Assembly: GCA_938048695.1 (NCBI GenBank)
Contig: CALIUO010000022.1
Span: 19,364-83,363 of the forward strand
From: an uncultured SAR86 cluster bacterium
Lineage (GTDB): Bacteria; Pseudomonadota; Gammaproteobacteria; Magnimaribacterales; Magnimaribacteraceae
Length of the DNA: 64,000 nucleotides
Direction: 5' to 3'
Shown piece after piece: positions 27,134 to 35,873 of this stretch (positions within the stretch are counted from its first letter, which is position 1; every line of letters begins with the position of its first letter). Under the pieces are notes generated by a model, which did no database searches, was not told the DNA's origin, and worked only from the letters and a program-made list of their open reading frames with translations. Made by a program: the position numbers and the translations under genes.

Positions 27134-28345
27134 TTGAAATCTTTAGCTAACAAAAATATTTTACTTGGAGTAACGGGTGGTATAGCTGCCTATAAATCAG
27201 CTGAAATTGTAAGACATTTGAAAAAGTCTGGTGCCTCTGTCCGAGTAGTTATGACTAGGTCCGCTGAAGAATTCATTACATCACTCACCTTACAGGCTTT
27301 GTCTGGTAATAGAGTTTCTACTGAACTACTTGATGCCGAAGCAGAAGCGGCAATGGGCCACATTGAGTTAGCAAAATGGGCTGATGGAATTCTAATTGCA
27401 CCTGCTACAGCCAATACAATTGCTAGGCTTTCATCTGGAAGAGGTGATGATTTGCTCTCCACTGTAACTCTTGCATTTGATGGACCTATCTCAGTTGCTC
27501 CAGCTATGAATCAAGCTATGTGGAGAGATGAAAGGACACAAGAAAATTTAAAAAAACTAATAGATCAAGATTTTGGTATCTGTGGACCGGGATCAGGAGA
27601 GCAGGCTTGTGGTGATGTAGGTCTTGGAAGGATGCTAGAACCCTTAGATATAATAAATATGTTTTCGCTCTCTTTTAATGAAGGAACATTATCAGGAAAA
27701 AAAATTCTTATAACTGCTGGCCCCACTCAAGAGCCAATAGATCCAGTTAGATTTATAACCAATAGAAGCTCTGGAAAAATGGGTTATAGTCTAGTTGAGG
27801 CTGCTCTGGATTCAGGTGCAAATGTTACTCTCATCAGTGGACCAGTGAATATAGAACCTCCTTCAAATTGTAATTTTGTATCTATAAAAACTGCCAAAGA
27901 AATGTACGATGCAGTGATGCATCATATATCGGGAATGGATGTATACATTGGCACGGCCGCTGTCTCAGACTATAGTCCGGCTAAGGCTAGCGACTCTAAA
28001 ATTAAAAAAGATGGAAGCAATTCTCCTGTGATTCTAGAGCTAAAAGAAAATCAAGATATTTTGAAGTCAGTTAGTGAACTAGAGCAGAGGCCATACGTAG
28101 TGGGCTTTGCTGCCGAAACCAATGACTTGATCAAAAATGCGGAAAAGAAATTATCCAATAAAAATCTTGATTTAATTATTGCTAATGATGTTTCGAATAA
28201 AGAAATAGGATTTGATTCTGATGACAACGAAGTTACCCTCATCACTGAAAAAGAAAAATATCTTATTGAAAGACAAAATAAAAGGAAGGTTTCAAAAAAA
28301 ATAATAGATTTCATATCGGGGAGGATCAATGATCAAAATAACTAA
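27134..28345 (+). CDS. coaBC: Bifunctional phosphopantothenoylcysteine decarboxylase/synthetase
   Basis: It makes phosphopantetheine for coenzyme A in two steps: CoaB joins phosphopantothenate to cysteine and CoaC decarboxylates the product. The start is TTG 27134 with AAGGAAA upstream. The 403 residues have the CoaC half with GGIAAYKSAE (15-24), His76 in GHIELAKWAD and Cys159 in GEQACGD. The CoaB half opens with ITAGPTQEPIDPVR and has FITNRSSGKMG and the reactive lysine region LKENQDIL. It overlaps the next gene by 17 bases. Confidence 0.96.
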   Translation: MKSLANKNILLGVTGGIAAYKSAEIVRHLKKSGASVRVVMTRSAEEFITSLTLQALSGNRVSTELLDAEAEAAMGHIELAKWADGILIAPATANTIARLSSGRGDDLLSTVTLAFDGPISVAPAMNQAMWRDERTQENLKKLIDQDFGICGPGSGEQACGDVGLGRMLEPLDIINMFSLSFNEGTLSGKKILITAGPTQEPIDPVRFITNRSSGKMGYSLVEAALDSGANVTLISGPVNIEPPSNCNFVSIKTAKEMYDAVMHHISGMDVYIGTAAVSDYSPAKASDSKIKKDGSNSPVILELKENQDILKSVSELEQRPYVVGFAAETNDLIKNAEKKLSNKNLDLIIANDVSNKEIGFDSDDNEVTLITEKEKYLIERQNKRKVSKKIIDFISGRINDQNN

Positions 28346-29606
28346 ACCAGAGAAGGTAGGATTTTCAACAGAAAAATTAGAACACATAGGAGAATCTATG
28401 CGTTCTCTAATAGACGCTAAAAAAATACCAGGAACAGTTACCTTGGTAGCTAGAAGAGGCGAAGTTGTGCATTTTGAAGCTAACGGCATGAGAGATATAG
28501 AGAAGGGCTTAGCGATGGAAACAGATACAATTCATAGAATTTATTCTCAATCTAAGCCTGTAACTGGCGCTGCTTTGATGATGCTTTTTGAAGAAGGCAA
28601 GTTTCTAATGACAGATCCAATCTCTAAATATTTCCCTGAGTTTGCAGAGATGCAAGTTCATACCGGCGGAGAAGGAGAAAACATGACGACTGAGGCAGCT
28701 TCTTCTCCAATTACGATTCAACAACTTGCCACACACACTTCAGGGTTATCCTATTCCTTTATGCCTGGACCCATAGGCTCTATGTATGTTTCTGAAGAGG
28801 TTGAAAGAGGGCTGGGTAACGTTCCAAGTGCCGGAGGAGAATTTTTTACTGCTGGTACAAAACCACCTTTTGACAATTTAAGAGAATGGACTAAAGCACT
28901 GGCCGAAATTCCTCTTGTTGCACAACCGGGAACTATATGGAATTACAGTGTTGGTATGGATGTAATGGGAGCATTGATAGAAGAGCTCTCCGGCATGTCT
29001 TTTGGAGAATTTTTGGAGGAAAGAATCTTTGGTCCTTTAGGTATGGAAGATACTGGTTTTACCGTACCAGATAAAAAGCTAGATAGATTTTCAGCTAATT
29101 ATGGTCCTTTGCCAGGAAATATAATGTTAATGGACGATCCTGAAAAGTCTGGTTACAGAACTCCACCTCAGCTCGAATCAGGTGGAGGAGGTTTGGTAAG
29201 TACTGTTGGAGATTACCTTAAATTTGCTCAAATGTTATTGAATAAAGGTGAATATGAAGGAAAAAGGTATTTAGGCAAAAAGACAGTTGAATTCATGACT
29301 TCAAATCATATGGGGTCCGAGAGTGCTGATGAAGGCTTAACTAACTTATTCAACATGCTAGGCAGTGGATACAGAGTTAGAGGCATGGGTTTTGGTGTCA
29401 CGGGCTCAGTAGTTATCAATCCCGCTTTGTCTGGTCTACCAGTTTCTGAAGGAGTTTTTAGTTGGGGAGGCGCAGCAAGCACACATTTTTGGATAGACCA
29501 TAAAGAAGATCTCATTGGCATTGTTCATACGCAACTATTGCCTGATGGTACTTATCCCGTAAGGGAGCTTATGCAATTAGCTACATATCAGGCGATAATT
29601 GAATAA
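28329..29606 (+). CDS. Serine hydrolase, class C beta-lactamase family
   Basis: A penicillin-binding-protein-like hydrolase, probably an esterase or peptidase rather than a resistance enzyme. The 425 residues have the SxxK motif as SQSK (Ser73, Lys76), with a Tyr-containing second motif at WNYSVGMD. The first Met has GGGGAGGA just upstream at 28319-28326. There is no signal peptide, so it looks cytosolic. It overlaps the end of coaBC by 17 bases and so depends on the same transcript. It is followed by the only clear intrinsic terminator of the window. Substrate unknown; such esterases are often expanded in marine bacteria. Confidence 0.88.
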   Translation: MIKITKPEKVGFSTEKLEHIGESMRSLIDAKKIPGTVTLVARRGEVVHFEANGMRDIEKGLAMETDTIHRIYSQSKPVTGAALMMLFEEGKFLMTDPISKYFPEFAEMQVHTGGEGENMTTEAASSPITIQQLATHTSGLSYSFMPGPIGSMYVSEEVERGLGNVPSAGGEFFTAGTKPPFDNLREWTKALAEIPLVAQPGTIWNYSVGMDVMGALIEELSGMSFGEFLEERIFGPLGMEDTGFTVPDKKLDRFSANYGPLPGNIMLMDDPEKSGYRTPPQLESGGGGLVSTVGDYLKFAQMLLNKGEYEGKRYLGKKTVEFMTSNHMGSESADEGLTNLFNMLGSGYRVRGMGFGVTGSVVINPALSGLPVSEGVFSWGGAASTHFWIDHKEDLIGIVHTQLLPDGTYPVRELMQLATYQAIIE

Positions 29607-29634
29607 AAAAAAGACGCATAAAGCGTCTTTTTTT
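29606..29634. terminator. Bidirectional intrinsic terminator
   Basis: GACGC (29613-29617) pairs with GCGTC (29623-29627) around an ATAAA loop, and A-runs and T-runs extend the stem on both sides to 12 bp. It serves the serine hydrolase gene on the plus strand and rpmE2 on the minus strand. It is the only canonical hairpin-plus-T-run I found in the window. Confidence 0.9.
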
Positions 29635-29649
29635 ATCTTTAAACAATTT

Positions 29650-30069
29650 TTATTTTTCTTCGGAAGAGTCCTCTGATTCAACTTTTTCCTCAGGTGTTGC
29701 CTCTTCAGTCGTCTCTTCGACTGCTGGTTCTTCAACCGCAACCTCTTCCGTTGCTGATTCTTCGGCAGCTTCTTGAATCGCTGGTTCTTCTTCTGAAGCC
29801 ATTTCGGCTTCCGGTGTTGGTTTGGTTTTATTACCAAAACGTTTTCTAAACTTATCTACCCTACCACCTGTATCAACAAGCTTCTGTTTGCCTGTATAAA
29901 AGGGGTGTGAGGCAGAAGAGATATCAAGAACACAATAAGGGTAAGTTTTTCCATCTTCCCATTCCTTTGTTTCATCTGTTTTCAGAGTGGAACGTACGAT
30001 GAAATAGTAATCCATGCTTTTGTCATGAAATAGAACTTCTCTGTATTCTGGATGGATGTCTTTTTGCAT
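29650..30069 (-). CDS. rpmE2: 50S ribosomal protein L31 type B with acidic C-terminal tail
   Basis: Residues 1-85 are L31 of the zinc-free type [40 protein letters not shown] and [10 protein letters not shown]. Only one cysteine (Cys46) is present, so no zinc ribbon. Residues 86-139 are an unusual tail: about 40% Glu, with Ala, Thr, Val and Pro and imperfect EEPAVEE-like repeats. Ordinary L31B ends near residue 85-90. The gene is alone, ended by the bidirectional terminator, and divergent from priA. It has no zinc-type L31 partner in the window. Confidence 0.92.
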   Translation of the reverse strand: MQKDIHPEYREVLFHDKSMDYYFIVRSTLKTDETKEWEDGKTYPYCVLDISSASHPFYTGKQKLVDTGGRVDKFRKRFGNKTKPTPEAEMASEEEPAIQEAAEESATEEVAVEEPAVEETTEEATPEEKVESEDSSEEK

Positions 30070-30167
30070 TTAATAATCTTGTATTTAAAAATATGGAGGA
30101 GCACTATACCAGACAGACAAAACATGGCAAATGCAAAATTTCAATTAGAATACTTGATACTTTATTT

Positions 30168-32378
30168 ATGAATTCAGATTTAGTAGAAGTTTTAGTTCCG
30201 ATTCCTTTAATGGAGAGATTCTCCTACTTACCACCTAAGAATAAAGGTTTTCCACTAAAAAAAGGATCTAGAGTTTTAGTGCCTTTTGGGAAAAGACAGC
30301 TAGTTGCTGTTATATGGGGTTTTAGTAAACAGGAAGTATCAGACAAAAGAAAGTATAAGCATATCACTGAAGTTTTAGATCTATCCCCTCTTTTGGATGC
30401 CACTTCACTTAGTCTGGCCGAATGGTCTTCTCGTTATTATCATTATCCACTCGGAGAGATTATTCAGTATTTTTTTCCACCTTCGCTCAGAAAAGGTAAA
30501 GAAGCTAAGTTTAGAGAAAGTAAGTATTTAGAATTAACTTCTAAGGGATCTTTTATATCTCTTGACGACTTAGCACGTGCACCAAGCCAACAAAAACTGA
30601 TAACTCTTTTAAAAGAAAAAAAGGAAATATCTCTTAAATCAACGCAGGCCTTTGGCATAAGTTCCACAGCAATAAATGCTCTATTAGAAAAGGGTTTCAT
30701 TTCAAGATTTTCCAGAGAATTATCCCCATACAAGAAACTAGAGAATAAAAAATTAAAATCTTCAAAGATGCTCAATTCTGAGCAAAATATAGCCGTTGAG
30801 GCTATAAAAAAAGTACAAGGCAAAAATAAAACTTTTTTACTAGATGGTATAACTGGTAGCGGTAAGACTGAAGTTTATCTTCAAGCAATACAGGATATTA
30901 TCAATCAAGGTAAACAAGCTTTAATCCTAATTCCTGAGATCGGACTTGCTCCTCAAGCAGAAGAGAGGTTTAGAGAATATTTCGGGGATAGAGTAATGTC
31001 TTTTCACTCAGCTAAAAATGAACGTGAAAAAGTTGATGCTTGGTTAGGAGCATCCCGAGGCTTAGTTGATATCATCATTGGAACACGCTCTAGCGTATTT
31101 TTACCCATGAAAAATTTGGGAATAATTGTTGTAGATGAAGAGCATGATCTGTCATTTAAACAAATGGATAAATTTCGCTATTCTGCTAGAGATATGGCTC
31201 TATACAGAGCCAAGTTACAAAAAATACCAGTTGTTTTAGCTTCTGCCACCCCATCTTTGGAAACTCTAAGGAATGCACATGAAGATAAATACGAAGTATT
31301 AAAATTGAATGAGAGGGCTACAGGGGCAAGCTTACCCACTTTCCAAGCAGTTGATTTGAGAGGCAAAGAGCTAAGTGAAGGCTTAAGCAAAGAGCTTCTA
31401 GAGGCAACCCAGTCAGAATTAGATAAAGGTAATCAAGTATTAATTTTTCTCAATAGAAGAGGATATGCTCCATCAATGATATGCAAGGTCTGTGGTTGGA
31501 TATCAAATTGTTCCAGGTGCGATGCGTTAATGACGGTTCATAAAAACCCATTAAGGCTAAATTGCCATCATTGTGAGGCACAGAAATCTTATCCAAAAAA
31601 ATGTGAGTCTTGTGGTTCCGATGATTTTTTAACATATGGTTTTGGTACAGAGAGAATTGAAGAATTTTTACAGAATAAATTTCCAAAAGTTAAAACTCTA
31701 AGAATTGATAGCGATTCAACACGAAAAAAGGAAACTTTGAATGAATATTTTGATGAAATTAGAAAAGGAAAGCCAATGATTCTTCTTGGAACACAGCTCC
31801 TTGCAAAGGGTCATCATTTTCCAAATGTCACTCTCGTAGGTATTGTAGATGCGGACTCTGGCCTTTTTAGTGCTGACTTCAGAGGAAGCGAGAGAGTTGC
31901 ACAACTCATGACACAGGTTTCTGGAAGAGCAGGCAGGGATAAAAAGCACGGTCGAGTTATTTTGCAATCTTATTGCACTGATCATCCGCAAATCGAAGAG
32001 ATAATATCTGGCAGTTACGAAAGATTTGCACAAAAAATATTAGAGGAAAGAAAAATATCGAATATTCCACCTTTTTCATTTCAGGCTAAGATTTTTGCCG
32101 AATCTCCTAAAAGTTTAGTTAGCAGAGACTTTATCTTAAACTTACTAAACAGATCGAGGATTGATGAAAGGACACGAAAGAATGTGCGTCTAGTTGGGCC
32201 ATTGCCTTCCATAATGGAAAAAAAGTCTGGAGTTTATAGATGGGAGTTAAGTATTTTTTCTAAAAGCAGGTCTAACTTGCACAAATTTTTAGATGTTATG
32301 CAGTCAAGACTTTACGATCCGAAATTATCCAAACAAGTGCGATGGTCTATTGATGTAGATCCACTCTCTTCATTGTAG
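30168..32378 (+). CDS. priA: Primosomal replication helicase PriA
   Basis: PriA is the 3'-5' DNA helicase that restarts stalled forks by loading the primosome. I choose ATG 30168, which gives 736 residues and starts near the conserved VEVLVPIPL; an ATG 25 codons upstream (30093) adds a non-conserved extension. Visible are the Walker A loop GITGSGKT (227-234), DEEH (323-326), and a zinc-binding region of eight cysteines at about 440-485 (CxxC pairs beginning CKVCGW). The C-terminal helicase motifs include QVSGRAGRD. The gene is divergent from rpmE2 and its end overlaps the short-chain dehydrogenase gene by 9 bases. Confidence 0.95.
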   Translation: MNSDLVEVLVPIPLMERFSYLPPKNKGFPLKKGSRVLVPFGKRQLVAVIWGFSKQEVSDKRKYKHITEVLDLSPLLDATSLSLAEWSSRYYHYPLGEIIQYFFPPSLRKGKEAKFRESKYLELTSKGSFISLDDLARAPSQQKLITLLKEKKEISLKSTQAFGISSTAINALLEKGFISRFSRELSPYKKLENKKLKSSKMLNSEQNIAVEAIKKVQGKNKTFLLDGITGSGKTEVYLQAIQDIINQGKQALILIPEIGLAPQAEERFREYFGDRVMSFHSAKNEREKVDAWLGASRGLVDIIIGTRSSVFLPMKNLGIIVVDEEHDLSFKQMDKFRYSARDMALYRAKLQKIPVVLASATPSLETLRNAHEDKYEVLKLNERATGASLPTFQAVDLRGKELSEGLSKELLEATQSELDKGNQVLIFLNRRGYAPSMICKVCGWISNCSRCDALMTVHKNPLRLNCHHCEAQKSYPKKCESCGSDDFLTYGFGTERIEEFLQNKFPKVKTLRIDSDSTRKKETLNEYFDEIRKGKPMILLGTQLLAKGHHFPNVTLVGIVDADSGLFSADFRGSERVAQLMTQVSGRAGRDKKHGRVILQSYCTDHPQIEEIISGSYERFAQKILEERKISNIPPFSFQAKIFAESPKSLVSRDFILNLLNRSRIDERTRKNVRLVGPLPSIMEKKSGVYRWELSIFSKSRSNLHKFLDVMQSRLYDPKLSKQVRWSIDVDPLSSL

Positions 32379-33227
32379 ATCTAAGCCTGTTAATTTAGAG
32401 CTTATTTCCCATAACTGATTAGCTTGTTCAGAACTATTAGCCGCTTTTGAAACTTTTTCTATTTTACAGTCTACGAAATATTCCCCAGAAACATCTTTTA
32501 CCTCAGAAGAACTACACAAGTAGATTGAAGTTTCTGCACCTTTATCAGTCTTTCTGGCAAATGGTTTAGCTAAAAACATTAGAAAGTTCCAAACCCCTTT
32601 GTTGTTTGAGCCAATTCCAGTACTTACGAATCCTGGGTGCAGGCAATTTACTGTTACATCAAAATCTGAGAGCTTCTTAGCAAGTGACTTGGTAAAGAGG
32701 ATATTGGCTAATTTTGATTGTCCATAAACTTGCATAGGCTTGAAAGTTTCCTCTGACTGCAAATCCTCAAAATTCATATCCTTTACAAATTGATGAGCTC
32801 CAGAAGCAACATTTATCACTCGCGATTCCTTTGTCTCTTTCAGTTTCTCTGTAAGCAGTAAAGAAAAAGTATAGTACGCAAGATGGTTAACTGAAAAAAC
32901 CTCTTCGAATCCGTCGACGGTCTCATTTCTCTCTCTGTTCATTATTCCTGCATTATTAAGAAGAATATCTAATGGCTTATTCAGAGCTAAGAATTCGTTT
33001 GCTGCCTTCTTTACTTCAGCTTGAGAAGACAAATCGGCAATAATCATAGTTGCTTCTCTACCTGAGTCATTTTGTAATTCCTGCTTTAAACGATTGCCTT
33101 TTTCTTCATTTCTCGCAATGAATATAATCTCTGCTCCCATCTTATTTAATTCTTTCGCCGATTCTTCGCCTATTCCACTTGTGGCTCCTGTTATCAAACA
33201 GACTTTATTTGCTAGGTTCTCATTCAT
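32370..33227 (-). CDS. Short-chain dehydrogenase/reductase, retinol-dehydrogenase-like
   Basis: A classical SDR with NAD(P)-dependent oxidoreductase activity. The 285 residues show GATSGIG (14-20), NNAG (91-94) and the catalytic YGQSK with Tyr168 and Lys172; the Ser is in VASGAH at about 140-145. The overall pattern resembles retinol dehydrogenase/WW-domain oxidoreductase-like bacterial SDRs. The substrate cannot be read from the sequence. It stands alone, convergent with priA and divergent from the methyltransferase gene (40-bp gap). Confidence 0.88.
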   Translation of the reverse strand: MNENLANKVCLITGATSGIGEESAKELNKMGAEIIFIARNEEKGNRLKQELQNDSGREATMIIADLSSQAEVKKAANEFLALNKPLDILLNNAGIMNRERNETVDGFEEVFSVNHLAYYTFSLLLTEKLKETKESRVINVASGAHQFVKDMNFEDLQSEETFKPMQVYGQSKLANILFTKSLAKKLSDFDVTVNCLHPGFVSTGIGSNNKGVWNFLMFLAKPFARKTDKGAETSIYLCSSSEVKDVSGEYFVDCKIEKVSKAANSSEQANQLWEISSKLTGLDLQ

Positions 33228-33267
33228 ATTTATTGCCTTTAATTGAGGTAAGTATTAGATTTAGAGT

Positions 33268-33888
33268 ATGAGTCTATATGATAAATATGTTCTCCCCAAA
33301 TTTCTTAATTGTGCTTGTGGGTTTAAGCCAGTAGCTCGACAGAGAAAGAAAGTAGTACCTCTGGCTGAAGGAAAAGTTCTAGAAGTAGGTATCGGATCTG
33401 GACTGAATTTACCCTTTTATAATAAATCAAAAATTGATGAACTATGGGGACTAGATCCATCTGAAGAGTTAAGTGAAATGGCTAGGAAAGTAGCAGATGA
33501 CGAACAGATGGAAGTTAAGTTTATATCATCTGGAGCTGAAGAGATTCCCCTTCCTGATGATCATTTCGACTCAGTATTGGTTACTTACACTATGTGCACT
33601 ATCCCAGAGGTGATAAGAGCCAATAGTGAAATAAGAAGAGTATTAAAGAATGGCGGTAAGATGATATTTTGTGAGCACGGTGAAGCTCCGGATGAAAACA
33701 TAAGAAAGTGGCAAAAGAGAATTAATCCGATTTGGGGAAAAATTGCTGGGGGTTGCAATATCAATAGAAAAATTCCTTCATTAATCCAAGATTCTGGCTT
33801 TGATATTATCGAGATGGAAGAAATGTATCTTCCAAGTACACCTAAAATAGCCGGATACAATTACTGGGGATATGCAGTAGCAAAATAA
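33268..33888 (+). CDS. Class I SAM-dependent methyltransferase
   Basis: A 206-residue Rossmann methyltransferase with the SAM loop VLEVGIGSGLN at 37-47, the acidic LDPSEE at about 61-66, and FDSVLVTYTMCTIPEV near residues 95-110. No specific substrate signature is visible; it resembles the Methyltransf_11 group. Its last base coincides with the first base of the EF-hand esterase ATG, so the two are probably translated together. The pairing with two esterases is noted as a finding. Confidence 0.85.
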   Translation: MSLYDKYVLPKFLNCACGFKPVARQRKKVVPLAEGKVLEVGIGSGLNLPFYNKSKIDELWGLDPSEELSEMARKVADDEQMEVKFISSGAEEIPLPDDHFDSVLVTYTMCTIPEVIRANSEIRRVLKNGGKMIFCEHGEAPDENIRKWQKRINPIWGKIAGGCNINRKIPSLIQDSGFDIIEMEEMYLPSTPKIAGYNYWGYAVAK

Positions 33889-34970
33889 TGAAATTTAGGT
33901 GGATCCTTCTAATTCTATTCTTATCGATTTTAACTTTTCAGTCTAAAAATATTTTAACTTTTGTGGGTGTTGAGTTAGGTGTCTATTTTGGATTTAAGGA
34001 GCTAGACAAAAATTCTAGTGGATTTATCGAGAGAGAAGAATGGTCTGAAGGAATGTTCTCGTTGTTAGATTTCAATAGAGATAATTTAGCAAGTAAGGAA
34101 GAGTTTAGAGAATTTATTAAAGAGTTTTCAAAAGAATTCTCCTGGGAAAATGAGCTCAATGACAAATATATTTACCCTAGTCAGCTGAAAAAAGGCTCTT
34201 TTCAGAGCACCTTAATAAACACTTCTATAGGTTATTATATTTACATTCCTGATGCCTATCAGGAGAAACCAGAAAAAAGATTCAGGACCGTATATTACCT
34301 TCATGGAGGTAGGCCAGGTAATGAAGCCAGAGAAGCTTTTATATCTCACTACGTTCATGAAGTTTTTAAAAACCCCTCTATAGATCCCGCAATTTACATA
34401 TTTGTTAATGGCGGAGAGCTCAGCCATTACAATTCGGATGAATTAAATTCATATGGAGAAGATGTCTTTATAAAAGAACTTATTCCTCATATAGATAAGG
34501 TCTATAGAACGATCGCTAAAAGGCAAGGTCGTGGTTTAGAGGGATTTTCTCAAGGCGGAAGGGCAGCAACACGTTATATGTTTAAGTATTCTGATCTATT
34601 CGGAACAGTTTCAGCTGGAGGCGGTTCATACACAATTGAAAAGCTTATAAAGGAAAGTCAGGGCTTTGAAGACGATCCACGAGATGATAAAGAGACTATC
34701 TATTATGTAGGTATGGGTAATGATGCTTGGTCTTTAGCAGAACAACACAAATCTTCTCAAAATGTTACACCAAAATTAATGTTATGGTCAGGAACGGAGG
34801 ATATGAACTATAAGAGTGTTGAGGAGTATCATTCTTTCCTAGAAAAATTAAAAATTGAACATAAGCTTTTGTCTATTGAAGGCGTTGATCATAATTCTTC
34901 AGTCTTTTACGAAAAAGCCGGAACAAGCTTAGTCAAATTTCATATAGGAGAGTCAGACAATGCTAACTAG
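33888..34970 (+). CDS. Esterase (alpha/beta hydrolase) with N-terminal EF-hand pair
   Basis: A 360-residue exported or membrane-anchored protein. Residues 1-18 are a hydrophobic signal or anchor. Two EF-hand-type calcium loops follow: Asp40-Lys-Asn42-Ser-Ser44-Gly ending Glu51, and Asp61-Phe-Asn63-Arg-Asp65 ending Glu72. Then comes an esterase D-like domain with the HGG loop near 139-141, the nucleophile Ser221 in GFSQGG, and a probable His near GVDHNS. The EF-hand module in front of an esterase is unusual. It overlaps the preceding methyltransferase gene by one base and the following esterase gene by 11. Substrate unknown. Confidence 0.85.
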   Translation: MKFRWILLILFLSILTFQSKNILTFVGVELGVYFGFKELDKNSSGFIEREEWSEGMFSLLDFNRDNLASKEEFREFIKEFSKEFSWENELNDKYIYPSQLKKGSFQSTLINTSIGYYIYIPDAYQEKPEKRFRTVYYLHGGRPGNEAREAFISHYVHEVFKNPSIDPAIYIFVNGGELSHYNSDELNSYGEDVFIKELIPHIDKVYRTIAKRQGRGLEGFSQGGRAATRYMFKYSDLFGTVSAGGGSYTIEKLIKESQGFEDDPRDDKETIYYVGMGNDAWSLAEQHKSSQNVTPKLMLWSGTEDMNYKSVEEYHSFLEKLKIEHKLLSIEGVDHNSSVFYEKAGTSLVKFHIGESDNAN

Positions 34971-35871
34971 ATTATTCTTTACTTTGTTGTTCGCCTTCAC
35001 GTCTTGTTTGATGTCTGAAGAAAGAACCATTATCCATGAAGGGGTTGAAAGAGAATTCCTTGTCCATATACCTGATAATCTTACTGAAGATTCACCGATT
35101 GTATTTGTTATTCATGGATTCACGGGATCGGCTAAACAGATTATGGAATATTCAGGCATGAATGCAGTCGCTGATCGAGAGGGATTCATGGTTATTTATC
35201 CCCAAGGAACCACAGACAGTGGAGGTAATACTTTCTTTAATGTTGGCTATGAATTTCATAAAGATTCAACAATTAATGATGTGTCTTTTATAAGAGATCT
35301 ATTCATATTACTTTCTGAAGAATATAGCCTGAAAAGAAAACAAGGGTTTGCTACTGGTATGTCCAATGGAGGAGATATGAGCTATCTACTTGCTTGTACT
35401 TCATCAGATTTATTCAGAGCTGTTGCTCCCGTGGCGGGATCTCTCATGAGTAAGACTAAAGATGAATGCGATACACAATCTCCAGTGCCTATTTTTGAAA
35501 TACATGGAACTGGAGATCAAATAACTTTATTTGATGGAGATATGGAAAATGTTGGAGGCTGGGGAGCCTATTACGATTTGCCATCAACAATAAGTTTTTT
35601 TGCTGATGCTTATAACTTAGATGAGAAGTTTACAAAAATGATTACCAAAAAAGGGGAAGATTCTGACTATGATATTTATTTTGAACGCCACTGGTCTCAA
35701 GATTCCGATGAGGAAGTATGGATGTATAAAATAGTTGAGGGTAGGCATGTATGGCCAGGTTTTACTATTAATTGGTGGGAAAATCCTATCTTTTGGTATT
35801 ACTTTGGGTCGGGCAATGAAGATATTAATGCTTCTGAAGAAGTATGGTCATTCTTCAAAAAATACTTATAG
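34960..35871 (+). CDS. Exported polyhydroxybutyrate-depolymerase/LpqC-like esterase
   Basis: A 303-residue secreted hydrolase. The N-terminus has a signal with FTSC (Cys16), a possible but imperfect lipobox. The catalytic Ser135 lies in GMSNGG, an oxyanion loop is at HGFTGS (52-57), a candidate Asp is in HGTGDQ, and His is in GRHVWPG near 266. This set is typical of LpqC/feruloyl-esterase/PHB-depolymerase-like proteins. It overlaps the EF-hand esterase gene by 11 bases, so the two are co-expressed. Whether the substrate is a polyester, a plant or algal ester or something else is unknown. Confidence 0.85.
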   Translation: MLTRLFFTLLFAFTSCLMSEERTIIHEGVEREFLVHIPDNLTEDSPIVFVIHGFTGSAKQIMEYSGMNAVADREGFMVIYPQGTTDSGGNTFFNVGYEFHKDSTINDVSFIRDLFILLSEEYSLKRKQGFATGMSNGGDMSYLLACTSSDLFRAVAPVAGSLMSKTKDECDTQSPVPIFEIHGTGDQITLFDGDMENVGGWGAYYDLPSTISFFADAYNLDEKFTKMITKKGEDSDYDIYFERHWSQDSDEEVWMYKIVEGRHVWPGFTINWWENPIFWYYFGSGNEDINASEEVWSFFKKYL

Positions 35872-35873
35872 TT

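Noticed and set aside
29577-29837. Lys/Gln/Arg-rich open frame of 86 codons on the minus strand
   Set aside because: It is the shifted reading of the glutamate-rich L31 tail and the terminator, with no start signal; codon repetition explains it.
30093-30167. Longer N-terminus of PriA from ATG 30093
   Set aside because: The 25 extra residues precede the conserved PriA start (VEVLVPIPL) and lack similarity; ATG 30168 fits family length.
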